DNA from: Streptomyces sp. NBC_00289
Lineage (GTDB): Bacteria > Actinomycetota > Actinomycetes > Streptomycetales > Streptomycetaceae
Reading direction: 5' to 3'
Length of the DNA: 64,000 nt
NCBI RefSeq assembly: GCF_041435115.1
Contig: NZ_CP108046.1
Coordinates: forward strand, 310,001-374,000
Shown here: positions 35,614-45,607 of the stretch, piece by piece
Numbering within the stretch: the stretch's first letter is position 1
How the letters are laid out: every line of letters begins with the position of its first letter
Translations under genes and position numbers: made by a program
The notes under the pieces: generated by a model
Told to the model about the DNA's origin: nothing
The model's database searches: none
Seen by the model: the letters and a program-made list of their open reading frames with translations, nothing else

Positions 35614-36071
35614 TCTGAGGGCCGGAGAAGGAAGCGTGCTGTTTCCTTCCCGGCTGCCGCACACTCCGCCGAGATCCGGTGATGTGTCGCTGTTGGGACT
35701 GCAGGGCTGTCCCGGCCCCTGCCGGGACAGCCCTGCGCCTGACACCGCGGGGGAAACCTGTTGTGTCCACCCCAGATGATCATGGGATTCCGTCTTTTGG
35801 GTGAGTGATCGCTACTCCATCTGCGGTCACGGCCTGGTCCGCGACCGGGCGTGCTCCTGGCGGTCGGTTGACGGAACCCGGCACGGTCAACCGTGGCGAC
35901 TGGACTCAGCCGCAAGACCCTGCACGCGTACCCGGGTCGGGTTTCCGCCTCCCTCGCCAGGACGGACTACGCTCGGCTCCGGCCCGTGCCGGTAAGGAGT
36001 GCGCGGGACAGGCCCCGGTCCCTGGCCAGCTTGCCCACCATGAGCTTTTTGCGCCTGCTCTTGCTATTACT
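35614..36071. other. Gene-poor stretch before IS5-type beta copy B
   Basis: About 460 bases with no convincing gene. It holds the strong hairpin at 35701-35736. The sequence that the IS5-type element interrupts (GCTATTACT ... ACTGAGAAACACC) was not identified. Confidence 0.5.
35701..35736 (+). terminator. 16-bp perfect hairpin, possible terminator
   Basis: GCAGGGCTGTCCCGGC, loop CCCT, then the exact complement. It is 88 bases downstream of the hypothetical gene at 35260-35613 and lacks a T run, as many Streptomyces terminators do. Confidence 0.65.
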
Positions 36072-36943
36072 GAGCTTCTTCGAGTTGGTCACCGATCGGG
36101 TGACAGACAAGGGCTCGTAACGGACAAGGCTCCCGGACAGTTGAGCGAGAGTTCTCACGTCTCAACTCATTTGTCAGGGAGCCTTGTTGGTTACCTATCC
36201 TGCCGCACTCGACCTTCCGCATGCCCTCGTGGAGTGGGTCACGATGCTGATCATCACCCGCGAGGGTGACCGCCGGTGCAAACTGCCGGCCTCTCAGCGG
36301 GCCCTCATCACGCTCGTGTACCTACGCAAGCACGACACCCTCGCCCAGATCGCCGCCGGCTTCCGGATCAGCGAGAGCACCGCCCACGCACATGTACACA
36401 GCGTGATCACCCACCTGGCCGCCCGCGCACCCTCTCTCACTCACGCGCTGCGGCAAGCCCGCCCTGAGTACATCCTCGTCGACGGCACGCTCGCCGAATG
36501 CGACCGCGTGGGCAACAGCCAGAACGACTATTCAGGCAAGCACCGCAAGCACGGCGTGAACATCCAGACGGTCACCGGCCCGGCCGGTGAGCTCGTCTGG
36601 TACTCGCCGGCCCTGCCCGGACGGACCGCGGACATCACAGCCGCCCGCACCCACAACATCGCCCCATCTGTGAGCGACTGAAGATCCCCGCCCTCGCGGA
36701 CAAGGCGTACCAGGGTGCCGGCGGAACGTTCGCCACACCCGTCAAAAGACACCGAAACCGTGAGCTCACCGTCAAAGAGAAGGCCGTCAACCGGGCACAC
36801 GCCCGACTCCGCTCGCCCGTCGAACGGGCCTTCGCACGACTCAAAGCCTGGCGGATCTTCCGCAAAGCCCGCGTCAGTCCCAACACACTCACGTCAATCG
36901 CCAAGGCCGTCCTCACCCTGGAGAAGCAACGCTGAAGAAGCTC
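36072..36943 (+). mobile_element. IS5-type element beta, copy B
   Basis: Identical in length (872 bp) and nearly in sequence to 17369-18240. ACT is repeated at 36069-36071 and 36944-36946. Single-base differences include CTACCT for CTACCC within the HTH region. The flanking DNA is not a recognisable transposon. Confidence 0.92.
36184..36935 (+). CDS. IS5-type transposase in two frames (beta copy B)
   Basis: Same two-frame arrangement as copy A: the HTH and first Asp ([13 protein letters not shown]) in the first frame, [12 protein letters not shown] and [15 protein letters not shown] in the second, joined by a -1 step at GCCCCATCT near 36665. The start is TTG at 36184 following GGGAGCC. Confidence 0.75.
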
Positions 36944-37238
36944 ACTGAGAAACACCCCGACTTTGACCCCCCGACTCGACTCGTCCGGCAACACCTCTAC
37001 GTGGGCCTGGGGACCGTCGGGACTGTAAGAAAAACGGTGTAACTCCGATCATGGAAGAGTGCACCTGTGACCAGCGAGAACATAGCTAAGCCGTCTGAGG
37101 CGGGGGCCGCGTCGGCGGCTGTGGATGACCGGTTCCTGAACGAGCTCGTGGCCCGGGCTCAGGCCGATGGCCTGCAGTTGACGGGTGAGGGCGGTTTGCT
37201 CCAGCAGCTGACGAAGCGGTTGCTGGAGTCGGCTCTAG

Positions 37239-38912
37239 CCTCGCGCTTTCGCGAGTGGGTCTGTCCGGGTCTTGATCAAAAAAGCGGAGAGTGCTGCTGA
37301 CCTGCAACGATGGGACTTGTCGAGGGTCCTGTCACTGCAAGGAAAGAAGCACTCTCCAGGTGAAGAAGAGTAGCGGGTCGTACCCGCGCGTCCGTGTCGA
37401 GGGCGGCGGCCGCGGGGTGGTCTCGCAGGCCGGGGCGGTGCTGCTGGTCGAGACGGCCCGCAAGTGTGGCCTGGACGGTGCGATAGCGGCGGCACTGGCA
37501 CCGTGGCGCAAGCCGCGGGCCGTGCACGACCCAGGCAAGATCCTGCTGGATGTGGCGCTGGCCGTCGCGCTCGGCGGCAACTGTCTGGCAGACGTCGGCA
37601 TGCTGCGGGCCGAGCCGGCTGTGTTCGGCCCGGTGGCCTCCGATCCGACCGTCTCCCGCCTCGTCGACGCGCTCGCCGCCTCCGGCCCGAAGGCTCTTGC
37701 GGCAATCCGGGGCGCACGTTCCGAAGTACGCACGCGGGTCTGGGAGTTGGCCGGGACAAGCAGTCCGGCCGCCGACGGCCAAGTGATCGTGGACATCGAC
37801 GGGGTACTGGTGCTCGCACACTCCGAGAAGCAGGACGCCACCCCGACCTGGAAGAAGACCTTCGGCCATCACCCGCTCGTCGCGTTCGTCGACCACGGCC
37901 CAGCCGGATCCGGGGAACCGGTGGCCGCCCTGCTGCGGCCCGGCAACGCGGGCTCCAACACCGCCGCCGACCACATCGAAACCGCCCAACTCGCCCTGGC
38001 CCAACTGCCCAAACACCTGCGGCGGGGACGGCAGACACTGATCCGCACCGACTCCGCCGGCGGCACCCACACCTTCCTCGACTGGCTCTCCCGCCGGGGC
38101 CGGTGGCTGTCGTATTCCGTCGGAATGACCACCACCGACGCCATCCACCAGGCCGTACTGAAGATCCCGAAGAAGGCATGGACACCCGCCTACGACGCCG
38201 ACGGCACCGAGCGGCCCGGCGCCTGGGTCGCCGAGATCACCGACATGCCCGACCTGAGTACCTGGCCCACGGGCATGCGGCTGATCGTCCGCAAAGAACG
38301 CCCGCACCCCGGCGCCCAGTTGCGCTTCACCGACCTCGACGGCAACCGGCTCACCTGCTTCGCGACCAACACGAAAGGCGGCCAGCTCGCCGACCTCGAA
38401 CTGCGTCACCGCAGACGGGCACGCTGCGAGGACCGCATCCGAGGCGCCCGTGCCACCGGCCTGCGCAATCTGCCCCTGCACGACACGGCCCAGAACCAGA
38501 TCTGGCTGGAGATCGTCTCCCTCGCGCTCGACCTCCTCGCCTGGATGCCGATGCTCGCGCTGACCGGCGAGGCCCGCCGCTGGGAACCCAAGAAGCTCCG
38601 GCTGCGGCTGTTCTCCGCCGCCGCTCAGCTCGTGAACACCGGCCGTCGCCGCTGGCTCCGCCTGCCCGCCCGATGGCCCTGGACCGCTGTCATCAGCCAC
38701 GCGATCGTCAGGCTCCACGCCCTGCCGAACCCCGGTTGACCAGCCACATCGCCCGTCCCGACAAACCCGCACCACCACACCGGTGAAGTGGAACCCGGCG
38801 CCCATCCGACGCGAGAGCCGGGCCCTCGGCCTGCCCCAGCCCCGAAAAGACCCCACCACACAAACGCAGAGTCCCCGTCAACAAACCGACAAGGACTCAT
38901 GAACGATCGAGG
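37239..38912 (+). mobile_element. IS1380-family element 2 (complete)
   Basis: It lies between two copies of CTAG (37235-37238 and 38913-38916). The ends begin CCTCG in both orientations. The element is 1674 bp and is inserted in the IS256 transposase after the codons for LLESAL. Confidence 0.85.
37360..38739 (+). CDS. IS1380-family transposase
   Basis: A 459-residue intact DDE transposase. It starts at GTG 37360 (VKKSSGSYPRVRVEGGG); a longer in-frame start at 37291 would add a Cys-rich leader that looks non-coding. Catalytic blocks are VIVDIDGVLVLAHSEKQDAT (first Asp), QTLIRTDSAGGTHTFLDWL (second Asp) and RARCEDRIRGARATGLRNLP (Glu), with LIVRKERPHPGAQLRFTDLD between. It is the undamaged relative of the gene at 33597. 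Confidence 0.93.
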   Translation: MKKSSGSYPRVRVEGGGRGVVSQAGAVLLVETARKCGLDGAIAAALAPWRKPRAVHDPGKILLDVALAVALGGNCLADVGMLRAEPAVFGPVASDPTVSRLVDALAASGPKALAAIRGARSEVRTRVWELAGTSSPAADGQVIVDIDGVLVLAHSEKQDATPTWKKTFGHHPLVAFVDHGPAGSGEPVAALLRPGNAGSNTAADHIETAQLALAQLPKHLRRGRQTLIRTDSAGGTHTFLDWLSRRGRWLSYSVGMTTTDAIHQAVLKIPKKAWTPAYDADGTERPGAWVAEITDMPDLSTWPTGMRLIVRKERPHPGAQLRFTDLDGNRLTCFATNTKGGQLADLELRHRRRARCEDRIRGARATGLRNLPLHDTAQNQIWLEIVSLALDLLAWMPMLALTGEARRWEPKKLRLRLFSAAAQLVNTGRRRWLRLPARWPWTAVISHAIVRLHALPNPG

Positions 38913-39279
38913 CTAGAGGGCGAGATGACGGACCATCTCGGCTATGACCGGCACGATCCGGCCGGGAAGAACGGCGGCAACTCCCGCAACGGTAAACGGT
39001 CCAAGACCGTCGTCACGGACGTCGGCCCGGTCGAGATCGAGGTGCCCCGGGATCGGGAAGGCGGGTTCGATCCGCAGATCGTGAAGAAGCGGCAGCGGCG
39101 GCTGACGGGTGTCGACGAGATGGTGCTGTCCTTGTCGGCGAAGGGCCTCACGCACGGGGAGATCTCCTCGCACCTGGCCGAGGTCTATGGCGCCGATGTG
39201 TCGAAGCAGACGATCTCGACGATCACGGATTCGGTGATGGAGGGCATGGCGGAATGGCAGGCCCGCCCTCTTGATCGCG

Positions 39280-40513
39280 GGCGGTTTCCATCAGTGGTTG
39301 CGAATCACCTGGTCAATGGGCCTGTGAGGCATTCTTGCATGGCCTCGGCCGGGGTCTTGTCCCCGAGGACGATGCGGGGTCGGTGGTTGAGTTGGCGGGC
39401 GACGGCGCGAAGGTCTTGTGCGGTGTGGACTGACAGATCGGTGCCTTTGGGAAAGTACTGCCGCAGCAGGCCGTTCATGTTCTCGTTGGTGCCGCGCTGC
39501 CAGGGCGAGTGAGGGTCGCAGAAGTAGATCCGGAAGCCGGTGAGGGCCTCGATGTCCTCGTGGAGCGTCAGTTCGCGCCCCTGGTCCCAGGTGAGGGTTC
39601 TCTTCATCTGGGGCGGGATATGCGCGGTCTGCGTGATCAGCGCGTTGCGCACCTGCGGGGCCTTCCAGCCGCCGGGCAGGTGGATCAGGTGAACGTAACG
39701 GGTGGTGCGCTCGACCAGGGTGCCGATCGCCGAGCCCTGTCCGCGGCCGATGATGAGGTCTCCCTCCCAATGCCCGGGAGATCTGCGGTCGTTGACCTCA
39801 ACGGGGCGCCGGTGGATCAGCGTCATGTTCTTGATCTTGTTCAGGGTGGGCACGCCGCGACGCTGCTTCTTGCGTCGGGTTCGGCCGGTGCGGAGCTTGG
39901 CGTCGCGCCGGCCGAGGAGGCCGGCAAACAGGGCCCGGTAGATCGTCTCCGGGCATGCCCGCATCGATGTGTCGTGGGCGTGTTCGCGGGCCAGGTGACG
40001 CGAGATCTGCTGAGGAGACCACTTCTCAGTGAGCTTCTCGCGCACGAACGTCCGCAGCGGCTCGCCGACCCGGATCTTCTCCTCTTTGGGACGCCTGCGA
40101 CGCAGGAGGGCGCGATTGTGGGCCCACCAGGGGTTGTAGCGGCCGTCCGGCTTGCTGTTGCGCTCGATCTCCCGGTAGACGCTCTGAAAGCTCTTCCCGA
40201 TCGAGGCCGCGATCCGCTTCACGCTCTGATCGGAGTGCAGGCCGTCGGCGATCGCGATGCGGTCGTCCTGGGTGAGGAAGCGCGGCGATACCGGGCCGGG
40301 GTCAGCAATGATCATGCTCCCAGCATCGATGAACCACAACGAACCGCAGCTCGTGGACACCCCGACCTGGCGGGCGGCAGCCGCACCTCGATACCCCGCG
40401 TGCAGCAGCTCGAAGTACCTCTTCTTCACCGCAGTCGGCACTCTGTTGGGGGCGTACCTCGGCATGCAAACACTCTCCTTCCGGAGCGTTCGCAACAACC
40501 AATAGAACTCAAG
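39280..40513 (-). mobile_element. IS30-family element (complete)
   Basis: GCG is repeated at 39277-39279 and 40514-40516. The imperfect terminal repeats align over about 24 bases around GGTTGCGA (left) and GTTGTTGCGA (right). The element is 1234 bp, within the IS256 transposase between LDR and VYPVV. Confidence 0.8.
39305..40465 (-). CDS. IS30-family transposase
   Basis: A 386-residue protein from ATG 40465, with AAGGAGAG eight bases upstream. An N-terminal HTH (PTAVKKRYFELLHAGYRGAA) and a second one (DQSVKRIAASIGKSFQSVYR, EIERNS) are followed by the IS30 DDE core: SPGHWEGDLIIGRGQGSAIG (first Asp), RTLTWDQGRELTLHEDI (second Asp) and SPWQRGTNENMNGLLRQYFP (Glu). No disruption is present. Confidence 0.95.
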   Translation of the reverse strand: MPRYAPNRVPTAVKKRYFELLHAGYRGAAAARQVGVSTSCGSLWFIDAGSMIIADPGPVSPRFLTQDDRIAIADGLHSDQSVKRIAASIGKSFQSVYREIERNSKPDGRYNPWWAHNRALLRRRRPKEEKIRVGEPLRTFVREKLTEKWSPQQISRHLAREHAHDTSMRACPETIYRALFAGLLGRRDAKLRTGRTRRKKQRRGVPTLNKIKNMTLIHRRPVEVNDRRSPGHWEGDLIIGRGQGSAIGTLVERTTRYVHLIHLPGGWKAPQVRNALITQTAHIPPQMKRTLTWDQGRELTLHEDIEALTGFRIYFCDPHSPWQRGTNENMNGLLRQYFPKGTDLSVHTAQDLRAVARQLNHRPRIVLGDKTPAEAMQECLTGPLTR

Positions 40514-40559
40514 GCGTGTACCCAGTGGTCTTCATTGACTGCATCAACGTGAAGATCCG

Positions 40560-42257
40560 GGTTCTGGCGATGATCTTGTGATTCGGGCGGTGGGGCTCAC
40601 CGTGTGAGCAGGACGCGTTTGCGAAGGAGATCGAGACTGGCCCTGCCGAACATCTGGCGTTTCAGCATCTTCAGCCGGTTGATGTTGCCCTCGACGGCGC
40701 CGGAACTGTGCGGTAGAGACAGCCCGTTGCGGACTGCGTCGAAGTCGCGGCGGAGGTTGCGCGCGAAGCCCGCAAGCGGAGCCAGACTGTCCTGTTCGAC
40801 GTCGATGATCCAGTCTTCGAGGCGGTCGCCGTGCCGTCCGGTCATCATCGCGGCGAACTTCCTGACGTGAAGAGTGAGCCGGTCAAGTTCAGGATCGCGC
40901 TCACGCAACCGGTGCAGGTTGTCAGCGTCCTCGTCCCGCAGGTGCTCGGGGTGCGTCATGATCCAGGAGGTGACCTCGCGGACCGAGGGAGGCTTCGGTC
41001 CCGGATCGGGTGCGTGTCCGCGCCCGGTCCGGTAACGCCGCAGATGCCGCTGAACGGCCAACTCGCCGCCGGAATAACCGAGTTGCTTGATCTCCCGGTA
41101 GAGCTGGGCAGCGTTTCTGACACCCTCGTTCCAGCGCCGGTGCAGGTAGCCGACGTACGGATCAACGACATGCGCTCGTTGGAGGTTCTTGGCCACGACA
41201 TCGTCGGCGGAGCGTGCGTTGACCAGTTTGCGGACGGTGGCCTGGTGCAGCCCGAGCTTCCGGCCGATCGCCGCCTTCGACATCCCCTGCTGCCACAGTT
41301 CGTGGGCGGCAGCATGCTGCTCACGCAGCCGGATCACGATCTTCAGCTCTTTCGGCGGCTGGACCACCTCGGGTTCCACCTCCACGAGGTCGGGGCCGGA
41401 GGCTGAGCCGGGATGCGGTTCGGTCAGGTGGGAGCGATGGGCGTTGACCGTCTTCTCAACCGCTTGGCCGAGGTTGGCCCACAGGTGATAGCGATCCGCG
41501 ACCTGTTCGGCCTGCGGCGCCCCGACCCGAGCGCCCTCCCCGTAACCGCTGGAACGGTCTCGGCAAATGACCCTCACCTCTGGGTGATCGCGGAGCCAGG
41601 CGGCCAGGTCCTCCCCGTCGCGGCCGTCGTAGATGTGCAGCGGACGGTGGGTGGCCATGTCGATCAGGACCGTGCCGTAGTGGCGGCCCTTGCGGAAGGC
41701 GAAGTCGTCGACCCCGAGGATCTCCACCTCGCCGATCTCCGGCTCGGGCAGGGACCTGACCAGCCGCAACAGCGTATCCCTGCCCACGGTGAGGCCGACC
41801 GCGGCCGCCAAACGGGCTCCTGCCCGGCCGGCCAGGGACAGGCCGATCTGCGTCAACACCCCACGCAGCTGCGGGGTATGTCGGCTGTGCGGGGTGGTCA
41901 GTCCCGCGATCTGCTCGGCAAACGTCACCGCCGTGCAGGCAGGGTTCTCACAGCGGAAGCGGCGTATGCCTAACTCGATCACGACGCCGAGCCCGCCCAC
42001 GGCGACATCACGCAGCCGGCGTACATACCGGCCGTGCACCCGTGCCGAGCTTTGGCCGCACCGGCAAGCCGCGGTCGTCGCTCGCGCGCGCGTCCTCAGC
42101 ACCACCTTGTCGGGCCGCCGCTGGACCTCCTCGATCAGCAACGCGGACAGGTAGGGAAACAACTCCAACAGCACATTACGAGAGCACGCGATGCATGATC
42201 GCGAACATCTGAAACGACCTGCACAAGCGTCCGGATCACAAGATCGTCGCCAGAACC
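40560..42257 (-). mobile_element. ISL3-family element (complete)
   Basis: The ends share GGTTCTGGCGA, then GATCTTGTGAT (24 of 26 positions), beginning at 40560 and, inverted, ending at 42257. The flanks are AAGATCCG (40552-40559) and AAGATCTG (42258-42265), an 8-bp duplication with one mismatch, as ISL3 elements make. The element is 1698 bp, inside the IS256 transposase. Confidence 0.9.
40597..42174 (-). CDS. ISL3-family transposase
   Basis: A 525-residue intact transposase. The zinc-finger N-terminus is ATTAACRCGQSSARVHGRYV with FRCENPACTAVTFAEQ. The DDE core includes ILGVDDFAFRKGRHYGTVLI (first Asp), VICRDRSSGYGEGARVGAPQ (second Asp) and SSGAVEGNINRLKMLKRQMF (Glu). An HTH insert (GMSKAAIGRKLGLHQATVRK) marks the long actinomycete subgroup. 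It starts at GTG 42174. Confidence 0.95.
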   Translation of the reverse strand: MLLELFPYLSALLIEEVQRRPDKVVLRTRARATTAACRCGQSSARVHGRYVRRLRDVAVGGLGVVIELGIRRFRCENPACTAVTFAEQIAGLTTPHSRHTPQLRGVLTQIGLSLAGRAGARLAAAVGLTVGRDTLLRLVRSLPEPEIGEVEILGVDDFAFRKGRHYGTVLIDMATHRPLHIYDGRDGEDLAAWLRDHPEVRVICRDRSSGYGEGARVGAPQAEQVADRYHLWANLGQAVEKTVNAHRSHLTEPHPGSASGPDLVEVEPEVVQPPKELKIVIRLREQHAAAHELWQQGMSKAAIGRKLGLHQATVRKLVNARSADDVVAKNLQRAHVVDPYVGYLHRRWNEGVRNAAQLYREIKQLGYSGGELAVQRHLRRYRTGRGHAPDPGPKPPSVREVTSWIMTHPEHLRDEDADNLHRLRERDPELDRLTLHVRKFAAMMTGRHGDRLEDWIIDVEQDSLAPLAGFARNLRRDFDAVRNGLSLPHSSGAVEGNINRLKMLKRQMFGRASLDLLRKRVLLTR

Positions 42258-43172
42258 AAGATCTGCGAGGGCCAGGTCGCCAACAGGCCGATATACATGG
42301 CGCTTGCGGTCACGGCCGAGGGGCACCGCGACATCCTGGGACTGTGGGCCGGCGGCGAGGGAGGCGAAGGTGCCAAGCACTGGCTCCGCGTTCTGACCGA
42401 GCTGAAGAACCGCGGCGTCGAAGACGTGCTCATGCTGGTCTGCGACGGGCTGAAGGGCCTCCCCGACGCGGTCGGCGAGGTCTGGCCCAAGACCGTTGTC
42501 CAGACGTGCGTCGTCCATCTCCTGCGGGCATCGTTCCGCTATGCCGGCCGCCAGGACTGGGACAAGATCGCAAAGGCGTTGAAGCCGGGCTATAAGGCGC
42601 CGACCGAGGATGCGGCCACCAGCCGGTTCCTCGAGTTCAGCGAGGAATGGGGCGGTAAATACCCTGCGATCGTGCGGTTGTGGGAGAACGCGTGGGCCGA
42701 ATTCGTGCCGTTCCTGCAGTTCGACGCGGAGATCCGCCGGATCGTCTGCACCACCAACGCCATCGAGTCGGTCAACGCACGGATCCGCCGGGCGGTCCGG
42801 GCCCGCGGCCACTTCCCTTCCGAGAACGCCGCCCTGAAGTGCATCTACCTCGCGGTGATGTCCCTCGACCCGACCGGCACCGGCCGCAAACGCTGGACCA
42901 CCCGCGGGTTGCCACTCACGATGGTGATGTTCGGGGATGAAGAGAGCCCGCTGGTGGGGGTTTCAGCGGGCTGAGGCGGCATGGCCGGCAACGCGACGGG
43001 CGACCCGAAAGAGGCCGCATTGCGGGCGACACGGACACCGATTCCTGGAGCCTTTTCCATGTGTACGGCTGGCGGGTGAGGTGGTGGGGCGGCGTTGACT
43101 GTGGCGTGACGAACGGGGCATCCCGCTGGTTTGGAAAGTCGCCAAACGTATCCTCACCTGCGGAGATGCCCC

Positions 43173-43922
43173 GTGTTCTTCTATCCTGCCGCATGCGACC
43201 TCGACGAAGAGCTCCTCGAACTGGTGACGATGGCGATCGTCGCGTGTGACGGTGACCGTGCCTGCAAGCTGCGCCCGTACGATCGGGCCCGGTGCACGCT
43301 GGTCTACCTGCGCAAGCACGACACCTTCGAACAGCTCGCCGCAGGGTTTGGTATCGGTGTGGCCACGGCCTGGCGCTACACGAACGACACGATCGAGTGC
43401 CTAGCTGCTTTCGCCCCGTCGTTGACCGAGGCGCTGACCAGCCATCACGCCGACGGATACGTGCTGCTGGACGGCACCGTCGCGGAGACCGACCGGGTCC
43501 AGGAGCCAGGCCACTTCTCCGGGAAGGTCCACCGTGAGGGCGTGAACCTGCAGGTCATCACCGCGGAAGAGGGGAAGCTGCTGTGGCTCTCGCCCGCCCT
43601 GCCCGGAGGCACCCACGACGTGAAGGCCGCCCGCGAGCACGGCATCATCGACACCTGCGCACAGCTGGATCTCGAGGTCCTGGCGGACAAGGGCTACGCC
43701 GGAGCCGGCGGCACGGTCATCACTCCGATCAAGCGCCGCCCGAAGACCGAGCTCAGCGACAAGCACAAGAAGTCGAACAAGGTCCACGCGGCCCTGCGGG
43801 CTCCCATCGAACGGACGATCTCCCGGATCAAGCGGTGGCGGATCTTTCGCCACGCCCGTACCAGTCCGAACAGGCTCACGTCAGCCGCCGCAGCGATCCT
43901 CACCCTCATGATCTACACGTGA
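43173..43922 (+). CDS. IS5-type transposase, single frame
   Basis: A 249-residue protein starting VFFYPAACDLDEELLELVTM at a GTG preceded by GGAG. It is a distant relative of the alpha and beta IS5-type transposases here but is uninterrupted. [23 protein letters not shown]. Catalytic blocks: VLLDGTVAETDRVQ (first Asp), LALPGGTHD-like LSPALPGGTHDVKAAR, VLADKGYAGAGG (second Asp) and LRAPIERTISRIKRWRIF (Glu). It shows that the two-frame form is not obligatory for this group. Terminal repeats were not resolved (a GGCGTT/GAGCGTT pair near 43092 and 43940 is weak). Confidence 0.88.
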   Translation: MFFYPAACDLDEELLELVTMAIVACDGDRACKLRPYDRARCTLVYLRKHDTFEQLAAGFGIGVATAWRYTNDTIECLAAFAPSLTEALTSHHADGYVLLDGTVAETDRVQEPGHFSGKVHREGVNLQVITAEEGKLLWLSPALPGGTHDVKAAREHGIIDTCAQLDLEVLADKGYAGAGGTVITPIKRRPKTELSDKHKKSNKVHAALRAPIERTISRIKRWRIFRHARTSPNRLTSAAAAILTLMIYT

Positions 43923-43924
43923 AA

Positions 43925-44100
43925 AACGCTCCCGGTAGGCACTGGCGTCGTGGCGGTTGCCCGGCAGTGGGCGTCCCGCCGCCACGACCAGCCGCGTGTT
44001 GGCGTCGATGGCGACCTGGTGGTTGGCGGAATAGGTAGTTCTTGCTGGAAGCGGCCACGCTTGCCATGACTCGATCCTCTCAAACGATCGAGTCCCTACC
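43925..44100 (-). pseudogene. Transposase debris
   Basis: Across frames the minus strand gives TYSANHQVAIDANTRLVVAA and RPLPGNRHDASAYRE, resembling the core of an IS5-type transposase between the first Asp and the GNRHD block. Heavily frameshifted and short. Confidence 0.35.
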
Positions 44101-44195
44101 GAACCCGGAACGGTTCAGTCGCCGAGGAGGGGCGCGTTCTTGACGGCACGGTCCACACCCTCCTGGTCCGGCAGGAATCGGGGCCTCTCCGCGAC

Positions 44196-44231
44196 AAAAA
44201 TGGCCGCCGCTTCGTAGAAGCGGCGGCCATT
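44196..44231 (-). terminator. Rho-independent terminator of the Rhs region
   Basis: On the minus strand, a 15-bp perfect stem (AATGGCCGCCGCTTC, loop TAC) is followed by TTTTT. It closes the minus-strand transcription unit containing the orphan Rhs tip 220 bases upstream. Confidence 0.85.
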
Positions 44232-44454
44232 CTGGCGTCATTCATTTCTGAGGACTAGACATCTTGAAGACTGTTGCGGAAAACGGCGCAGCTCAAGCGG
44301 GTAAGGGGAAGGACGTAGGCGACTTCTATCACGCCAACTTGTCAAGCCTTTACTTTGCTTACTTCCGCGGCAACTTTACGCTTCTAACAACGAGGTGCGC
44401 TATGCATCTCCCAGCCTCCTGCAATGTGCTTGGATGACGCGCGACGGAAGAAGT

Positions 44455-45507
44455 TCACCAAGCGAGACCCCTACCCCCTTTATCAGGCAAGAGTTGCTTA
44501 GTCGCCTCCAACGCCCCCTCGATCTCCGAAAAGTAATCAGCGTATGCCTCAATCGATTTGAATCCCAGCCTTGCGGCTAGATCGTGTATGTCGTCTCCAG
44601 CCATACCCTGAATTCTCTTAACCTCCGCATTGAGGGCTAGCGCCGTTTTGCGGATATCATCATATCGGGTTATGGCGGCCCGAATTTCCGCCCCGGCAGA
44701 TCCGCCGTTATCTGCAACGATTCTCTGCACTCCCGAGACATTGTTCGTTGCGGTTTCTATTGTTTTGGTGACGGTTGTTGTGCATTGTTGGTTGGTAGCG
44801 CAGAGGGTGCCGGTTCCTTCGGCTGCTATGACGGTGGGTGCTGCGGCGGGGATGAGGGCGTCGGCTACTACTGCAGCAACTGCCGCTCCCCCGACAACGG
44901 CTATCACTCCGAACCATTGAGTAATGTAGCTGTCTCTGGTGGTTTCCCAGACTGCTTGTAGTCCGTTGGGTCCTTCGTATTTCTGGTAGGCGGCTGGGGT
45001 GTTGTCGGCGGTGCGGAGGTCGGTGGCGCAGTCTTCGGTGCAGAGTCCGGCGGCGGCTGTGGTGTTGTTGAGGATGTCGCCTGATCCGGCTTGGGTGCTT
45101 CCCTTGGCGTCGGCTTTGGCGGTTTTGGCTGCTGCTCTGTCGGCGGCTTCGATGGCGGCTTTGTCGGCTGCGTTGGCCTGGTTCCAGAGTGCTTCGGCGT
45201 TGGAGCCGCTGTTTTCTCCGGTGACGGGGGTGCAGCCGCAGTCGTTGCCGATGTAGCCCTTGCCGCCGTAGACGCCGGGTGCGCCGGTTGACTGTGCGCC
45301 GGCGATGCCGCTGGATCCGCTGCCGGGTTGGTCGCATTCACCGGGGTGGGTGAAGGCGCAGGTGACTTTGCCGGTGGGGTCGGTGTTGTTGAGGGGGTCG
45401 TTGTGGACGTAGGTGTAGGGGTTGAGGGTTTGGCTGGTGGTGGTGTCGAGGACGGGGTCGGGGGTGAGGAAGGTGTGGGTGTTGGGGTCGTAGAGGCGGC
45501 CCTTCAT
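44455..45507 (-). CDS. Orphan Rhs C-terminal tip cassette
   Basis: A 350-residue frame from MKGRLYDPNTHTFLTPDPV, the conserved end of the Rhs core, into the variable tip. Its first 230 or so residues are almost identical to the end of the large Rhs protein just upstream. Homology actually begins at 45578, before the ATG, so this is a displaced 3' end rather than an independent gene. A hydrophobic stretch (WFGVIAVVGGAAVAAVVADA) precedes the last 110 residues, which diverge from the main tip (GAEIRAAITRYDDIRKTALA ... LGFKSIEAYADYFSEIEG) and end in an extra DKGGRGLAW. No toxin fold was recognised and no immunity gene follows before the terminator. It could be expressed only after recombination with the main gene, or from the internal ATG. 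Confidence 0.85.
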   Translation of the reverse strand: MKGRLYDPNTHTFLTPDPVLDTTTSQTLNPYTYVHNDPLNNTDPTGKVTCAFTHPGECDQPGSGSSGIAGAQSTGAPGVYGGKGYIGNDCGCTPVTGENSGSNAEALWNQANAADKAAIEAADRAAAKTAKADAKGSTQAGSGDILNNTTAAAGLCTEDCATDLRTADNTPAAYQKYEGPNGLQAVWETTRDSYITQWFGVIAVVGGAAVAAVVADALIPAAAPTVIAAEGTGTLCATNQQCTTTVTKTIETATNNVSGVQRIVADNGGSAGAEIRAAITRYDDIRKTALALNAEVKRIQGMAGDDIHDLAARLGFKSIEAYADYFSEIEGALEATKQLLPDKGGRGLAW

Positions 45508-45607
45508 GTTGATGAGGCCGGTGTTGGGGGTGTTTTCGTGGCCGGTGAAGGTGCGGGTGAGGTCGCCGGTGGTGCCGGGTTACAGTACCCACCACCAGTC
45601 CCGGAAA

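Larger units (their letters stand above)
37067..42974 (+). pseudogene. IS256-family transposase interrupted by IS1380, IS30 and ISL3
   Basis: Four segments in order make one open IS256 transposase: 37067-37238 (GTG start; LTGEGGLLQQLTKRLLESAL), 38917-39279 (EGEMTDHLGYDRHDPAGKNG, IEVPRDREGGFDPQIVKKRQ, ISTITDSVMEGMAEWQARPLDR), 40517-40559 (VYPVVFIDCINVKI, with the first Asp), and 42266-42974 (VANRPIYMALAVTAEGHRDI, VLMLVCDGLKGLPDAVGEVW with the second Asp, IRRIVCTTNAIESVNARIRR with the Glu). Every junction has its own target duplication (CTAG; GCG; AAGATCCG versus AAGATCTG). If all three insertions were removed the frame would close without a stop. The element itself spans roughly 37020 to 43060. 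Confidence 0.92.

Noticed and set aside
43925..44195. A complete transposase gene downstream of the IS5-type gene
   Set aside because: Only short, frameshifted similarity is visible and there is no start codon or catalytic triad.
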